A stretch of DNA of 64,000 nt from Hydractinia symbiolongicarpus (taxonomy: Eukaryota; Cnidaria; Hydrozoa; Anthoathecata; Hydractiniidae), in contig NC_079886.1 in assembly GCF_029227915.1 (NCBI RefSeq), positions 8,370,001 through 8,434,000 on the forward strand. The letters run 5' to 3'. Each line of letters starts with the position of its first letter. Position 1 is the stretch's first letter. This document shows, piece after piece, positions 35,497 through 47,417 of the stretch. Made by a program: the position numbers and the translations under genes. The notes beneath the pieces are model-generated. The model did not search any database and was not told the DNA's origin. It saw only the letters and a program-made list of their open reading frames with translations.

Positions 35497-35822
35497 ACCT
35501 CAAGCTAATCAATTTTCGCGAGAGCTTATTTTCGCGAGAGATTGTTTTGAAAATAAAATTTAATTTTCGCGAGAACTAATTTTTGCGAAGTTGACAAAGC
35601 CTAATATTTCGCGAGAATTAAATTCCACGAATTTCGCGAAAAAAGGATTTAATGACAGGATTTGTTTCTCAATTCAAGCCGATTTCTAAGGGCTTTTATG
35701 TAGAAAATATGAAATCAAGAGTGCTGAAGTTAAAGGTAAATTTAAATAAATAAATAGTGTAAATCATTCTTTAAAAATTCGCAAAAAATATTTTTCCGCG
35801 AAATTTATTTTCCTTAATGTAC
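35497..35822. mobile_element. MITE-like element rich in TTTCGCGA
   Basis: At least seven TTTCGCGA / CGCGAAA-type motifs, with weak inverted ends (ACCTCAAGCTAATCAATTTTCG and ACATTAAGGAAAATAAATTTCG in reverse complement). It lies immediately downstream of the SNAP47 stop codon. Element limits are approximate. Confidence 0.4.
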
Positions 35823-35961
35823 GTTTCTGCTCTCACCAGTCAAAACAACATACTCTTGTTCTGTAGGAAATGTCTGTGCTCACCTTTGGGTGGTATTGAA
35901 CTTTCGAGTTAGTAGAGAGTTTTCGAGTAGCAGCAGTGTCTTTCGAGTTGCAAGAAAACAT

Positions 35962-38900
35962 TCACGTTAATTTTTTCACTTTCCAGTCCGTTGCTTTAAT
36001 CCTTGTGTTTGCTTTGTCAACAGAAACTGTCAACTCATCAATCTGCTTGATTTGAGCATCCTGCTCGATACTAATGTTCTCAGCAAGAGTTTTGATATTA
36101 TTCAAGACTGCAGATAATTCTCTAGCGTCTTCATCACTGACTGGCTTCTGTTTGTCACGTGTTGATGAGAGGTTTTGCTGTTGACCAGTTTGAAGCAGTA
36201 CGGCTTTATTTGTGTCTAAATACAGAAACGGAAAACAAATTTAAATTTGAGAGCGCAAACTTTCGTTGACAGAATTGATTCTGCGAGTTTTGCGAATCAC
36301 AGGCTTTTTTAGCAAAAGTTTATTTTCACAACATATTTCGCTTTCCTTCATTCGCGAAAGTTCTATGTACAACATCATCTTTCAGTCTTTTAAAGATTTC
36401 TTTCGAGATGTTTGACGAATCCATATGTATAGAAATTAGAAATGACCGAGTCTTTAAATCATACTCGGAAATTTTCTTTCATTAATTAAGGTTTATTCGA
36501 CATCCAATGGATTCTTCTTTTTGGAAATCTTAAAATTCCGTAAATTTTTCAACTTGCGAAAGGACCTAATCATGTGTAGCAATTATTGCTTTAGTGAAAA
36601 TTAAATCTCGGCAAAATTTTCGCTTCGTGAATTTGGTACTCCGAAAGTAAGCAAATGTTAGGTTTTTTCTGCGTTAGTGAAAGTAACATCACGTAAATAA
36701 AGTAGAATAAAAGACATTTGTCTAGGAATTCCTTTTTTTAATTTTTTTTTTAATTTTGATTTTTTTTTGAGATATAGGTCTTCAAAGTTCCGCTAAATAT
36801 ACGAGGACGTCATTAACTATCTCTAAACATGTAATTGCGGTTAGCAAACATAATTATAGTGAATAAATATTTAAAATTTATGAAAAATGTTCAAAACGCA
36901 CACTGGATGGTCAAAAACAATTTTAACCCTACATGCCTTACTCAGAGCTAATTCATGACGTCTAGCAAAATTAGTGGAACTCTAGTCCAAAATCTTAGAA
37001 CCACTCAAGATTTTTTTTAAATAATAAACAAATTTCCAGACAACAAATTCCTATACAACAAGCTCTTTCAAATAAAATTAACTTGCTTTTTCGAGGAAGA
37101 AAAGCTTTAAAATTTCTCAATTTTTTCGCTTTGGCGCGACGCCAAAACCAGCAAATTATTTATTATTCGCAAACAATAACTCGCAAAAAATTTACTATTA
37201 TTATATTGATAATCGGAAGTTTTTTTCTGAATGATTATGTTACCTATTTCTTTCGAAGCAATAGAGCTTTTGTTAATTAACATTTCATCCAAATCAGTAT
37301 CCTGCTCAATTGGAGGATCATCATAATAGAATTCACATTTATAAACCTTTTCTAAAGTTTTCAAAATCATCGGCGTTTTTTTGGAGGTGATATGTACAAC
37401 AGTGTCATAGCTACCAATGCAATGTCTAACGAAGCTCACATCCCAAGGTGAATGAACGTTGATCTCTGATATCTGCTTAATTATAAAATTAAAAAGAATT
37501 TCTGAATTAGATCCTAAAATTTCCAGATTTTCCTTTCTTAGCACAAGATGACCCTTCGTGTGATTTTCATTTGACTTTTCACTGATTAAAACAGGATATT
37601 CAATACTGTCCGTTGAAATAGGACTTTCAATTCTTGCAGGTAACGCATTTGTCTTCTTCATGGGCAATTTTAATCTCCACGCGCCAAACCACGAGTCAAT
37701 GTCTGATGTTAGTCTTTCAGCGACAGTGATATCGTTGTGGATCATATTCATGTTATGAGATGTGCGAGATATTTGTTGGCCTTGCGCATGCAACGTCTGT
37801 GCAGCGCCCATAAGAGTATTCTGCGTGTCATACACAATTTGCAGCAATTCCTGATTCCTAAAAAACAAAATACTTACATAAGTTTTATGGTATGTTTAAA
37901 AAAAAGTAGATGTTTGTCCGTGGGGAAATTCACAAAAAATTTTTTGGTCGCTGCTATCTTTTTACATTATTTTATGTTCGGTTGTTTCGTCAGTACCAAG
38001 CTACAACGGTCGTTTATTATCTTTTTGTGATCTGGAAGTTTTATAAAGCTAGATTTGTATTTGCTCACAAGAAGTTCCAACATGCTAAAATTCCTTTCAA
38101 AAAAACTAAATAAATCAAAAATAGATGTTTTTATACATTTTTACGTTTCATTTAGGTGGAACTTTCGTAGAACGTCGTAGAACTTCCTGCTGAAACAATG
38201 ATTTATTTGTGAATATAATAGGTGTTAGTACCTTTTGTACCATCCAACAGGGTAGTTTCTGTCACCAACACTCAAAAACGTATGAATTACGTAACGCTAC
38301 GCTAGACTGGTACCCTTCCATGCATTACTAATCTCTGAAATAAATACTGCGACAAAAAAGAAGCGCATTTTGTAGTTCTATCGACCAAAGCCGTAGAACA
38401 ACTATACATGAATATAGAAAAAAAAACTGTCTGTTTTTAAAAATTATACTGTTTTAAAGGGTTTGCCAAAAAATCACATATAAGAATAATGAATGCTAAA
38501 ACGAAGAATGATCTCCTACATTCTTATTGCTCCTATCTGCACAAGTATGTTATGTGCAAACGTATCAACACAAATGAAGATTTCCAACTGAGAAAAAATA
38601 TTAATTTGAACAACACTAGTTAGAAAAACTTTCACTTAGGAAAATCCTAAGAAAAGAAAATACTATTTTTATTAAAAATTATTTTATTTACTACTTTATA
38701 TGCCTCAGGCAATTCTTCGACTGCTTGAGATAATTTATAAAAAAAGTGTAATAAGACAGTCCATAGATGTAAAATTAATGAGAGCCAAATTTAGCAAATA
38801 CTTCTCTGATATAAAGATAGGCTGCAGACGTGCCACAATATTTAATATTCCAATTGTTGTACTATCCCATTGTTTTGTTTTTATTTTGAATTTTATTGAA

Positions 38901-39951
38901 AGCAGGTTTTGTGGATTAATAAAGGAATAAACGTGATTAGCTGGTTTTATACTAAAAAAATATTTTTCATAAAATAATATTATTTCATACTGATTATTTA
39001 CTTAGGATTTTTTTATTGAGGAATGTCATTCTATAAGTAAAGAAAAGCAACAGGACAAAACAGAGATGTAACTGGGATTTATTTAACAAGTTTTTTTCTC
39101 TATTTTCATTCATTTTGTATGTGTAGTAATGGTTTTGTGCGAGTGAATGGGAAAATTGGGTAAAATGCATTTGTAGAGTCAAACCCACCTTGTTAGTGAG
39201 ATATTTACAATAAAAATAAACAGAAACACACCGTTATAATAAAAAATTTCACTCATAATAAAAGCAAATTTATGCTTTCAGAAAATTTTTATAAACGGAC
39301 AGTACCCAATATTGCTGAAAGAAATTAGATTGCTGCTTTCCAATTTCTGTTTACTTTTTAACTTCTATTTCCCCAATAAAATTTACATTGAATTAGTTAT
39401 GTAACTAATTCTCCTCAAAAGGACTTATAATGTGAAAGAAAAAATACACTAAAATAAACTGTTGTGTCATTATACTATTTTGAGAATATGGTGCAAATAA
39501 AGGCTCAATTTTATTGTTCAAAATCAAATATGTACAGTTATTTAGTAGCTGCAAATCGTAACAACTAAATTTTCTGTTTACACAAAAAAGAATGATAGAC
39601 GTAACTTAAAAAATAAACTCACTTATCGGTGGTTTCTTCACTGAAAAGTTGCTCCTTCCAAAAATGTTCCAGGATATTAAAAACATTCTCTCTTTGCTGG
39701 AATGATGAAAACCAAAGGTTTTCCTCGTTTATCTTTACCACAATGCATCCATATAGTAATGTACTTCGAGATTTCTTGATTTCAACAATGTGTAGAAATG
39801 AAACATGTAACTTTTTTGGTTCTTCTGAAATAACATTCTTTGTGTCTTCAATGAATAATAGCCCAGATGCAAAAAGTTTAAGCTGCCCATAGAGCCAAAT
39901 TCTTTTATCATTTAAGTAGTGACAACAGGGCCAAGTATATATGCTTGGCAT
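35962..39951 (-). CDS. SNAP47: SNAP47: synaptosomal-associated protein 47, three exons
   Basis: Exons in transcript order are 39951-39623, 37857-37244 and 36215-35962, joining in frame to 398 aa (vertebrate protein about 464). Exon 1 encodes the PH-like N-terminal region, beginning near MPSIYTWPCCHYL with VEIKKSRS and FNILEHFWKEQL. Exon 2 holds the first SNARE coiled coil (LLQIVYDTQNTLMGAAQTL...ISRTSHNMNMI) and the middle domain (HSPWDVSFVRHCIGS). Exon 3 holds the second SNARE helix, ending TRIKATDWKVKKLT. It lacks the palmitoylated cysteine cluster, as in the family. SNAP47 is a Qbc-SNARE in intracellular fusion, including autophagic and Golgi-endosome traffic. The ATG lies 12 nt after a CATTTAG acceptor. 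The introns (36216-37243 and 37858-39622) contain no element I can name. Confidence 0.9.
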
Positions 39952-41384
39952 ATTGTTTTGCTTCTAAATGTAATGTAAACATTACGTGATAAAAATAAAT
40001 AAAATATCGATCATTTTAAGATGATAAATACAAGTCATTATTCTCGGATCCGAGTTAACACGCTTAAAATTTACTGATTATTTTTAACAAAAATGACCAA
40101 TATATTTGAATTCAGCATCATGGAAACATGCAACTTTTCATGCTTATATACTAAGTAAAACTGCCTCTATAAGTAGCCAAACTTTTGATGTTTTATGAAA
40201 AAACCATATGGTATGTTATATAAATGGTGCTGATAAATTTAAATATATATGCCATTCGTTTTCCCCAACAGATTCTCCTTTTCCTCTTTTAAATTTGATG
40301 ATGTTTATCCAGAACCAAGAATTAATTGATACAGTATATAAATCATTCTTCATGTTAGTTCAAAATATTTTAGATAACCAGGAACCGTTTTATGCTGAAA
40401 AAAGTCATAAAATAATCTCTTTTCGCACAATTATATATATACAGTGAAAACCCTATCTAAAATGGTAAAAAAAATATGGCCTGGCGAATGACTATCCAAA
40501 TCTTTGTGATGTCTGCCTAAATGAAATTTGCCTAAATGAAAATTATCACCAATAATAACAAATTCAAAAATCAATATTTTTTGTATATACAAAAAGTTTA
40601 TTTCTAAGCACATGCAGGAAGGTTAGACATAAAATTGTAACAAAATTTTCATTATCCTTAAGAAGCTTAATAAGTTCTATATTTGCAAATTAAAACTCTG
40701 TAAAAAGCATGTCATACTAGGATAAGAAAAGGATAAACCAAAAATAAAATGTGTGGGAGCACCAGAGTGATTGACCAATGGTTACCATTTACATTCAGAC
40801 TATATATATATTTATATAAAATACTACTAATACAGTCTAGAAAAACTGAGGTATTTTTTGGTTGATTTCCTTTACATAAAAAGAGTTCTTTAGCTAGGCA
40901 TGTATAGCTACAATAGTTACAATAGCTATATAGTCTAGATCACACATTTAAAACTTTCTTTTTGAGTGTTCTAGACATTGGTTTGATTTAATTTAGTAGG
41001 ATGTAAGTGTATAGGAAGCTATATTAAGAAAAAAATGCACATATTTTTATATTTGACTCACACAGTATATTCTTATCTTTAGCATAGCTGGCTAAGCTAT
41101 TTCTAGCTAGCTAGTTAGGCCAGAACTAAGTATCTTAAAATAAAGTCTTTTCTGTCGTTGTGGCATTGTAGACTCACTCCATCAGGTGATTTTCCACCAA
41201 GCGGAATAGAGTCTTATACCTGACCTTGAAAATATCCTGTGTATACTACTAATGGCGGAAGGAGAAGGGTGACTCCCATACCGCTCCACTGCCATTGTGT
41301 CATCAATAAATCTTTGCTAAATTTTAAAATTTATAGCAGATTTACTATATAGCAGGAAGCGAAAAACATTTATAGTTTTAAGTC

Positions 41385-41985
41385 AGAGCTGCAAAGAAGA
41401 AGAAGATAGGAAGACACATGAGAGACAGATCATATTAGAACAAAGGGATTAAAATGTGGAATATGGATGGCATAAGGACACAGAAAAAATTGCAGGCATA
41501 TTGGAATAGACATAGAGACAGTGAGTAGTATGAAAAAGAGTGGACAGAAAAAGACATTTAAAAGAAAAATTCAGGAACACGTTGAAGAAAGAGCAAAGTG
41601 GAGGGAAAAGAGGTTTAGGAAATTAAGACATCAGAAGACAGAAATTCGAGAGAAAGTGTTACTTTAGGGGTTTGATTCAAGAAACAGGAAAGATAATAAG
41701 ATGGAGACTAGTAAAGGTGGACATATGAAATAACATAGGAAGAGAAAAAAATGCAAATGTGGGGGAAAAAAGAGGTAATAGAATACATAATAACATGTAT
41801 TGTGGTAAAACGGAGGATAAAACAGAAAATCAAGATGGAGTGGCTAGCTAGAGAAAACAAAAGGTTTGAAGAATGAAAGAAGTAAAAGACAGGATAGAAA
41901 AATACTTAGAAAGGAGGGAGAGAGAGAGAAACAAACAAGTGGAATAGAGAAAAAAAACGAAAAGAAAACAAAAAAAAACTGAGTA
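41385..41985 (+). other. Purine-rich strand-asymmetric block
   Basis: About 600 bases in which A and G strongly dominate on the plus strand (AGAAGAAGAAGATAGGAAGA, GGAGGGAGAGAGAGAGAAAC and so on), without a clear repeat period and without a sustained reading frame. The rest of 40.0-42.9 kb is AT-rich intergenic DNA with nothing else I can assign. Confidence 0.6.
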
Positions 41986-42928
41986 AAACTCTGCACCCAA
42001 TCTATGGTGAATGGAGTGCTTACTTGGAAAAGTAATATTTTATTAATTCAAGATTCAAAGAGATCCGTCTATTCAAATCTTTTAACATGCTAAGCTAACT
42101 ATTGTGATGCGCTCATTGACTCCGTTCTTGTTTTTTCATGCCAGCCAACAGGTTTGTTTCTTCCCTTTCTTTAGTCTTTCTTCGTTTTTTTGTTCCTCGT
42201 TTCGTTTTGTTGCTGAAAATTTTCTCTCTCCTAACTTTGTTTTGCAACATTTCTGCCATTTTAAAATTCCGTGGTCAACTGTACTTTTAAAGGACAGATT
42301 AAAATCGCTAACATTTTTCATGATAAGAAAAGCCACAATGTTTACTTTAATTTCGGGAATTCTTTCCTGTTCATTTTTTGGACCAACATGGAAGCATAGC
42401 AATCGCTGGCCATCAGATCAGTGCTTGTTTTCTTTTCCCTTCTTCTCTTTCATCTATTTGTTTGATCATTATTTGACCTAAGCTATATGTTTATGAAAGC
42501 CCATGACTTTTTTTCGATTTTCACTTTGGCACAAAATTTCCATAACATAGGATAGCTAGCTAGCTAGATTGAATAACTAGCCATGCTGTCTACTCTAGCG
42601 TTGCTTGTTAATGTTTATAAAAAAGTTTGCAGATATATAGTGGTTTTGTTCTGCCTAGATTGTGAAAACAGCCTATTTATAAACAGGATGGACGGATTGT
42701 GTATGCATGTCCTGGTTATTATTTTTTTGCTCTGATTATGTCATGGTGACCGCATTATGAATGCTGATAAAATGGCTGGCTAAAGGGCAGGCTGAGATTG
42801 GCATTTTCCTAAACTTCTGTGAATTAACCATTGACAAATTATTGTCACATGCCATTTTTCTCTGCAACATAACACACCATTGAAAACTTGGCATAGGGAA
42901 AGGGAAAAGTCTCGACGTTATTTTTCTA

Positions 42929-43411
42929 AGAGGGTGCCAATAAGCCGCAAACGCCGCATATATACGGGCAAGTTCAGGCAACTTTTCGAATAAAATCGGC
43001 GTTTGCTCCCCCCCCCCCCCCCCACCCCCGAGACCATCCGCACTTTCCCGAAATCGCCCAGAACATTCCCGAAATGCAATTCCTTGTAACAAACCATGCG
43101 GACGATATTTGGGAAGAAGGCGCTTGAAGAGAAAGGAGTTAATATAGGTTATATATAAGTTATTTATAAAGTGAACTTTATCAAAAACCATCAAAAACAG
43201 TTCTTTTAAGAACTTCGCTACCACATAGTAGTATTTTAATTTTTATAGTTTTTTTGAATCACATTAGTGTCTGTTTTTTTTTTCTTTTTCGGGCATTGTT
43301 CGAGCCTATGCGGGGTTTTTCGGGCGAATCCTTATATTTTTTTCAAAACGCCGAACTCGCCCGAAAACGCCCGCACTTTTTACGGCGTATGTGGCTTATC
43401 GGCACCCTCTT
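42929..43411. mobile_element. 483-bp MITE with about 29-bp inverted termini
   Basis: The left end AAGAGGGTGCCAATAAGCCG and the right end AAGAGGGTGCCGATAAGCCA (reverse complement) extend through ACGCCG. Internal sequence has a 23-base C-rich run near 43009-43031 and GCCCGAA-type motifs; it is GC-rich compared with its surroundings. A target duplication is not clear, so I leave the superfamily open. Confidence 0.65.
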
Positions 43412-43894
43412 TTATTCTCTGCATGATAAAACAGCATTGAAAAGTAACTAGATTTTGCGGATGGGTGGGTTTATTTTTATTTTTTGCAATAATTAAATTC
43501 TGGGGATGACCTAAATTTATCATAGCGGTTAACAAGTTTTAAAGGTACATGTAAACACACCCTATGTTCCTCTCTTTTTTAAAAAAAGCTTCACTAATTT
43601 TCGATAAAAATTTCTTTTTTGGAATGAATTTGTTTCATACTGTTCAGTGTAGTTTATATTTTCTGTATGTGGTTATATGCACACCCATGGTTCTTACTGC
43701 AACATCAAAACATGTTGACATTTGACTATTGTATTTAAATTTACCCGGAAATTTTAAACGAATAATGTAAATTTAAAATGCTTATGCTAAAGTATTACGC
43801 ATCTGCACTTTTTTAAGCCACTAATTGATATGTTCTCATCTGTTAACCGACCTACTTACAGCTTCGATTTTTATACCTAGAGTAATCAGACAAA

Positions 43895-46800
43895 ATGGTA
43901 GATAGCAAGAATGACAATGTTTTGGAAGAGAGTTCTTCTGAGACTGATTCAGAGGATTCAGATGAAGAATTAGATCCAAGAATACAGGTATCTACAAAAA
44001 TATTTTTTCATTCTACCTATATGTACATTATGTTCAAGATGAGATTTGCCCATAGACTAAATGTTATTTGCCAGCAATAAGTCATGCATTTCTAATTTTG
44101 GCATTAACAACTATCATTTACAAAAACAAATTTTGATTTAATATGTATATATTTAAGTCAGTTATATACGTGAACAAACAAAACTTAAAAAAGTGTATTT
44201 TTCACATACGCATCTATCATTTACTATCAAAAGTGATAAATTCTAGTTTTTGATTTCTTAGCATTCTAATATTCATTATATATAATGCAAATAATTATTT
44301 TTAGATGGAGTTAGAAAAGCTGAATGCAGCAACTGATGGAATCAATCATCTAGAAACTGAATTTGGTGTGAGTTCATGCTCATTTGTTAACATCTTCATG
44401 CCCCCACCACTCCCCCACTCCTTTACTATATAATGATTTTTTTAGATGAAGTATATTTTAGAGTAAAAAGAAGCTATTTTAGGGGCTGTGTTTTTAAATT
44501 AAAAGTTTTCTTCCTTGCCCAACCATGGTGGACAACAGATTAAATCTCGCAACTCAATCCCTGAACCTGTAAAATGTATATTTAAGTATTCTTTTCCACT
44601 CTGTTTTTTTAAACTCTTAATTCATCCTGAAAATATCCTTACACAATAATAATAATGATAATAATATTCATACTATGACCAGAGAATGGAAACATGTTCT
44701 AGCAACATTTGAAACAATTTCAAAAGAGATTTTGAGCATATAATGTTTAATATGAATATGTGTGTAGAATTGATATTCCCTTTTATTCTTCAACGGTTTC
44801 CTCCTGCTATTTAAGCTCAAATGCTTAAATGCTCCTAACGGCTGGGATCATGCTTTACTTTTAGTACTCTATGGAGATATATACTGACCTCAGTATGTTC
44901 AAAAGCAATATGCTTGTAAAAGAGAGTGTATAAAAAATCTTTTTAGGAAGCCCAGGCTTTATTTAATCAAATGATGCAAGATGCTACGTTCCAGTTAAAA
45001 GCCATGCACCAGCAACTTGGAAAATCGGTTGACAAGTCAAGGCCATATTATGAAGCCTTGATACAAGCAAAATATGTGAGAATTTTTGACCATTTTGAAT
45101 TTACATATTATATGTTATTTTGGGTTTAAATTTTATATAAATACAAGGTGACTGCAATATTATAATGTAATATAAAAGCAATGTCGGGGTCACAACACCT
45201 TCTGCAAAGTTTTTTATTTAGAAATAGTGCTTGCAAATCCTTTATAATTTTCAAATTAGGCAAACTTTTTTATTAAGTCCTATCGTTTTCCATATTCTCT
45301 GATAAAAGCATCTAAGAACATTTTTCTTTAACGTATATAAATGTTTGATTAATCTTTTTTCATACTTGTGACTTTACATCTGATTCTGGTAATTTTCTGA
45401 AATAATCTAGATGCAGTTTCCCTAAGATTTTGAAACTTTAAAAACAATTTAAAATGTTGGTAAAAGATCCTTAAATTGTCCTAGAAATCCTTTAATTTTG
45501 AAGAAAAAATTTGGCTCACCTTTCAGTCTGTCATTTTTTAGAAAAAAAGCCAGTTGCATCAAGCTGCCTTAAAGTTTGAGCAAGCACAAAGTCGACATTA
45601 TAATGCAAAGAAACGTGTGAAAGAAGCAGAGAAAAGAGCATTTTCAACAAATAGCCGAAGAATTGATCCAGCATTCCAAGAAATTCTAAATCAGGCAACA
45701 ATAGAGGTAAAAAGCGATGCTAATGACGTAATCATTGTTCTTGCAAGTTAACTAATAACTTTCAAGAACAAAGATGTACTCTGTCAAACAAACATACACT
45801 CTGTTAAGATTGCCATGAATTTTACATTACCATTAAAATTGTATAATCCGAACATCTGATTTCAGTTTTTCATCATTCTTGATATTTTAAGCTCTGCTTT
45901 TAACCTTTTTTTCTTTTGCTTAGGTGATGGAAGCGGCAGACGAGTCACAAAAAGCAAGAGAAAATCATAAAGAAGCCAGTCTCGATGTTGAGGACAAGCA
46001 AAAGATAGTACAAGATTTATATAATTCTTTGAAAAAGAACATAACAAAATCTCGGTTAGTTTTTTTTAAATTCTTTTAAAGATATTTTCTGAGTGACTAA
46101 ATATAACTTAGGAATTTCAAGTTATTAAAAATTTGCGCAGATAGCGAAGCTTGTTCCTCAGGCGTGTTGTTCAGAGTGGTTGCCCACCATCCATTTTGTT
46201 GTCCAAAGTGGTTGCGTACCATCCCTTCTGTTGTCCAGAGCGGTTGCCTACCATTCCCTTTGTTGTCTAGAGTGGTTGCCTACCATCCATTTCGTTGTCC
46301 AGAGTGGTTGCCCTTTTTTTGGGAAGAGTGTACATTTATTTCACTGCCAGGAAATAAGGTGAAAATGGCGGATAAAAAGGGCAATAAAATATATGTTGTA
46401 CGCCTTCTACAAACTACGATCTTGAATAAAATATAATTTACTCTTTACATTTATTTTAGACCTTACTTTGATTTAAAAATGGCACTAAATATACAACTAG
46501 AGGTAAAAATTTCTATTTTCAAGATTTTTAAATATGTTGACGCATATACATGAAACCACTTCATATAAACTTACGCTGGATCGTTCTTGTTGCGTTTTAT
46601 ATATTTTACATTTCCTTTTTATTTTTAGGTGCAAAAGCAACGTCTTGAAAAGATTCAAGAAGGGTTACAAGGCTCGAAGAATGTTTATTCAGATACGCTG
46701 CATAATTTAGAAGTTATTAGCGACGACATCCATAAAGCGCGGCGACTGAAACGGCAATCTTTGTTGTTACCGCGAGGAGAGGGTGTTGGTGCCGAGTCAG

Positions 46801-47417
46801 ATTTTCCCTCCATGCCTCACAACGCTACGATGGAGAGGATACGAAAAACAAACTTAGATGATGATACGTTTAGTAATTTTGACGCGCAGAGTACGGATTC
46901 TGAAATTTCGAACGACAACCTGTTACTAACATCTGATTTTGCGCGCGAAAACTATTCGCCTAATTCCCCTAAGATCGATATTGTTTTGAGTAGCAACGGG
47001 AAAGAAAGTTCTGTTTCCAGTAGCAACGACAGTCCTTGCTCCAGCAGATCGTACTCTGCTTCAGATAAAGACTACTTTAATTCCGTTGAAGACGAGGATT
47101 TAAGAATATCGCATTTGACTTTAGATATAGATAAAGATATTAAGGAAATCTCAAGCAAAGTGGACGCCTCTTACGAGGTGATAACTTCGCATAGCATACC
47201 ACACTCTCCTCCACCCTTTGATATTTTAGACGGTCCAAAGAATGTTTTACAACCGGACGTAAAAAACGGAAGGAGATCACGTAGTTTTACAGACCTGAGC
47301 CGTTTCGAGTATTTAATGAATGAGAATAGCGACTGTCTTAAGCGCTGTAACAGTGACGGATCGACGAGAAAAAGACAGTTTGGTAGTTTTAGTTTCGTCT
47401 CTCCTCAACGACGGTAA
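43895..47417 (+). CDS. SH3BP5: SH3BP5 (Sab): SH3-domain-binding protein 5, seven exons
   Basis: Exons 43895-43987, 44305-44367, 44947-45075, 45542-45706, 45924-46054, 46460-46502 and 46629-47417 join in frame to 470 aa. The N-terminus is acidic and ends DEELDPRIQ, as in the vertebrate protein. The long coiled-coil region shows family landmarks: MELEKLNAATDGINHLETE, SRPYYEALIQAK, DPAFQEILNQAT, RPYFDLKMALNIQLE and NLEVISDDIHKARR. The C-terminal 200 residues are Ser/Asp-rich and poorly conserved (expected for the JNK/SH3-binding tail), with PHSPPPF as a candidate proline motif. The family acts as a GEF for Rab11 and as a JNK docking protein on the mitochondrial outer membrane. The ATG lies 14 nt after a CCTAG acceptor. 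Confidence 0.92.
46165..46315. repeat. Minisatellite in an SH3BP5 intron, about 36-bp unit, four copies
   Basis: Four units of GTTGTCCAGAGTGGTTGCC followed by TACCATCCMTTT, GC-richer than the intron around them, between exons 5 and 6. Open frames across it are a by-product of the repeat. Confidence 0.8.

Noticed and set aside
40440-40620. Possible pogo-like terminus (CAGTGAAAACCCTATCTAAAATGG)
   Set aside because: Only one weak end was seen, with no inverted partner or clear TA duplication.
42736-43224. 162-codon minus-strand open frame with a run of glycines
   Set aside because: It overlaps the left part of a MITE; the glycine run is the translated C-rich tract, so it is not a gene.
46164-46436. 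Repetitive open frames between SH3BP5 exons 5 and 6
   Set aside because: The frames arise from a minisatellite unit and have no splice connection to the gene.
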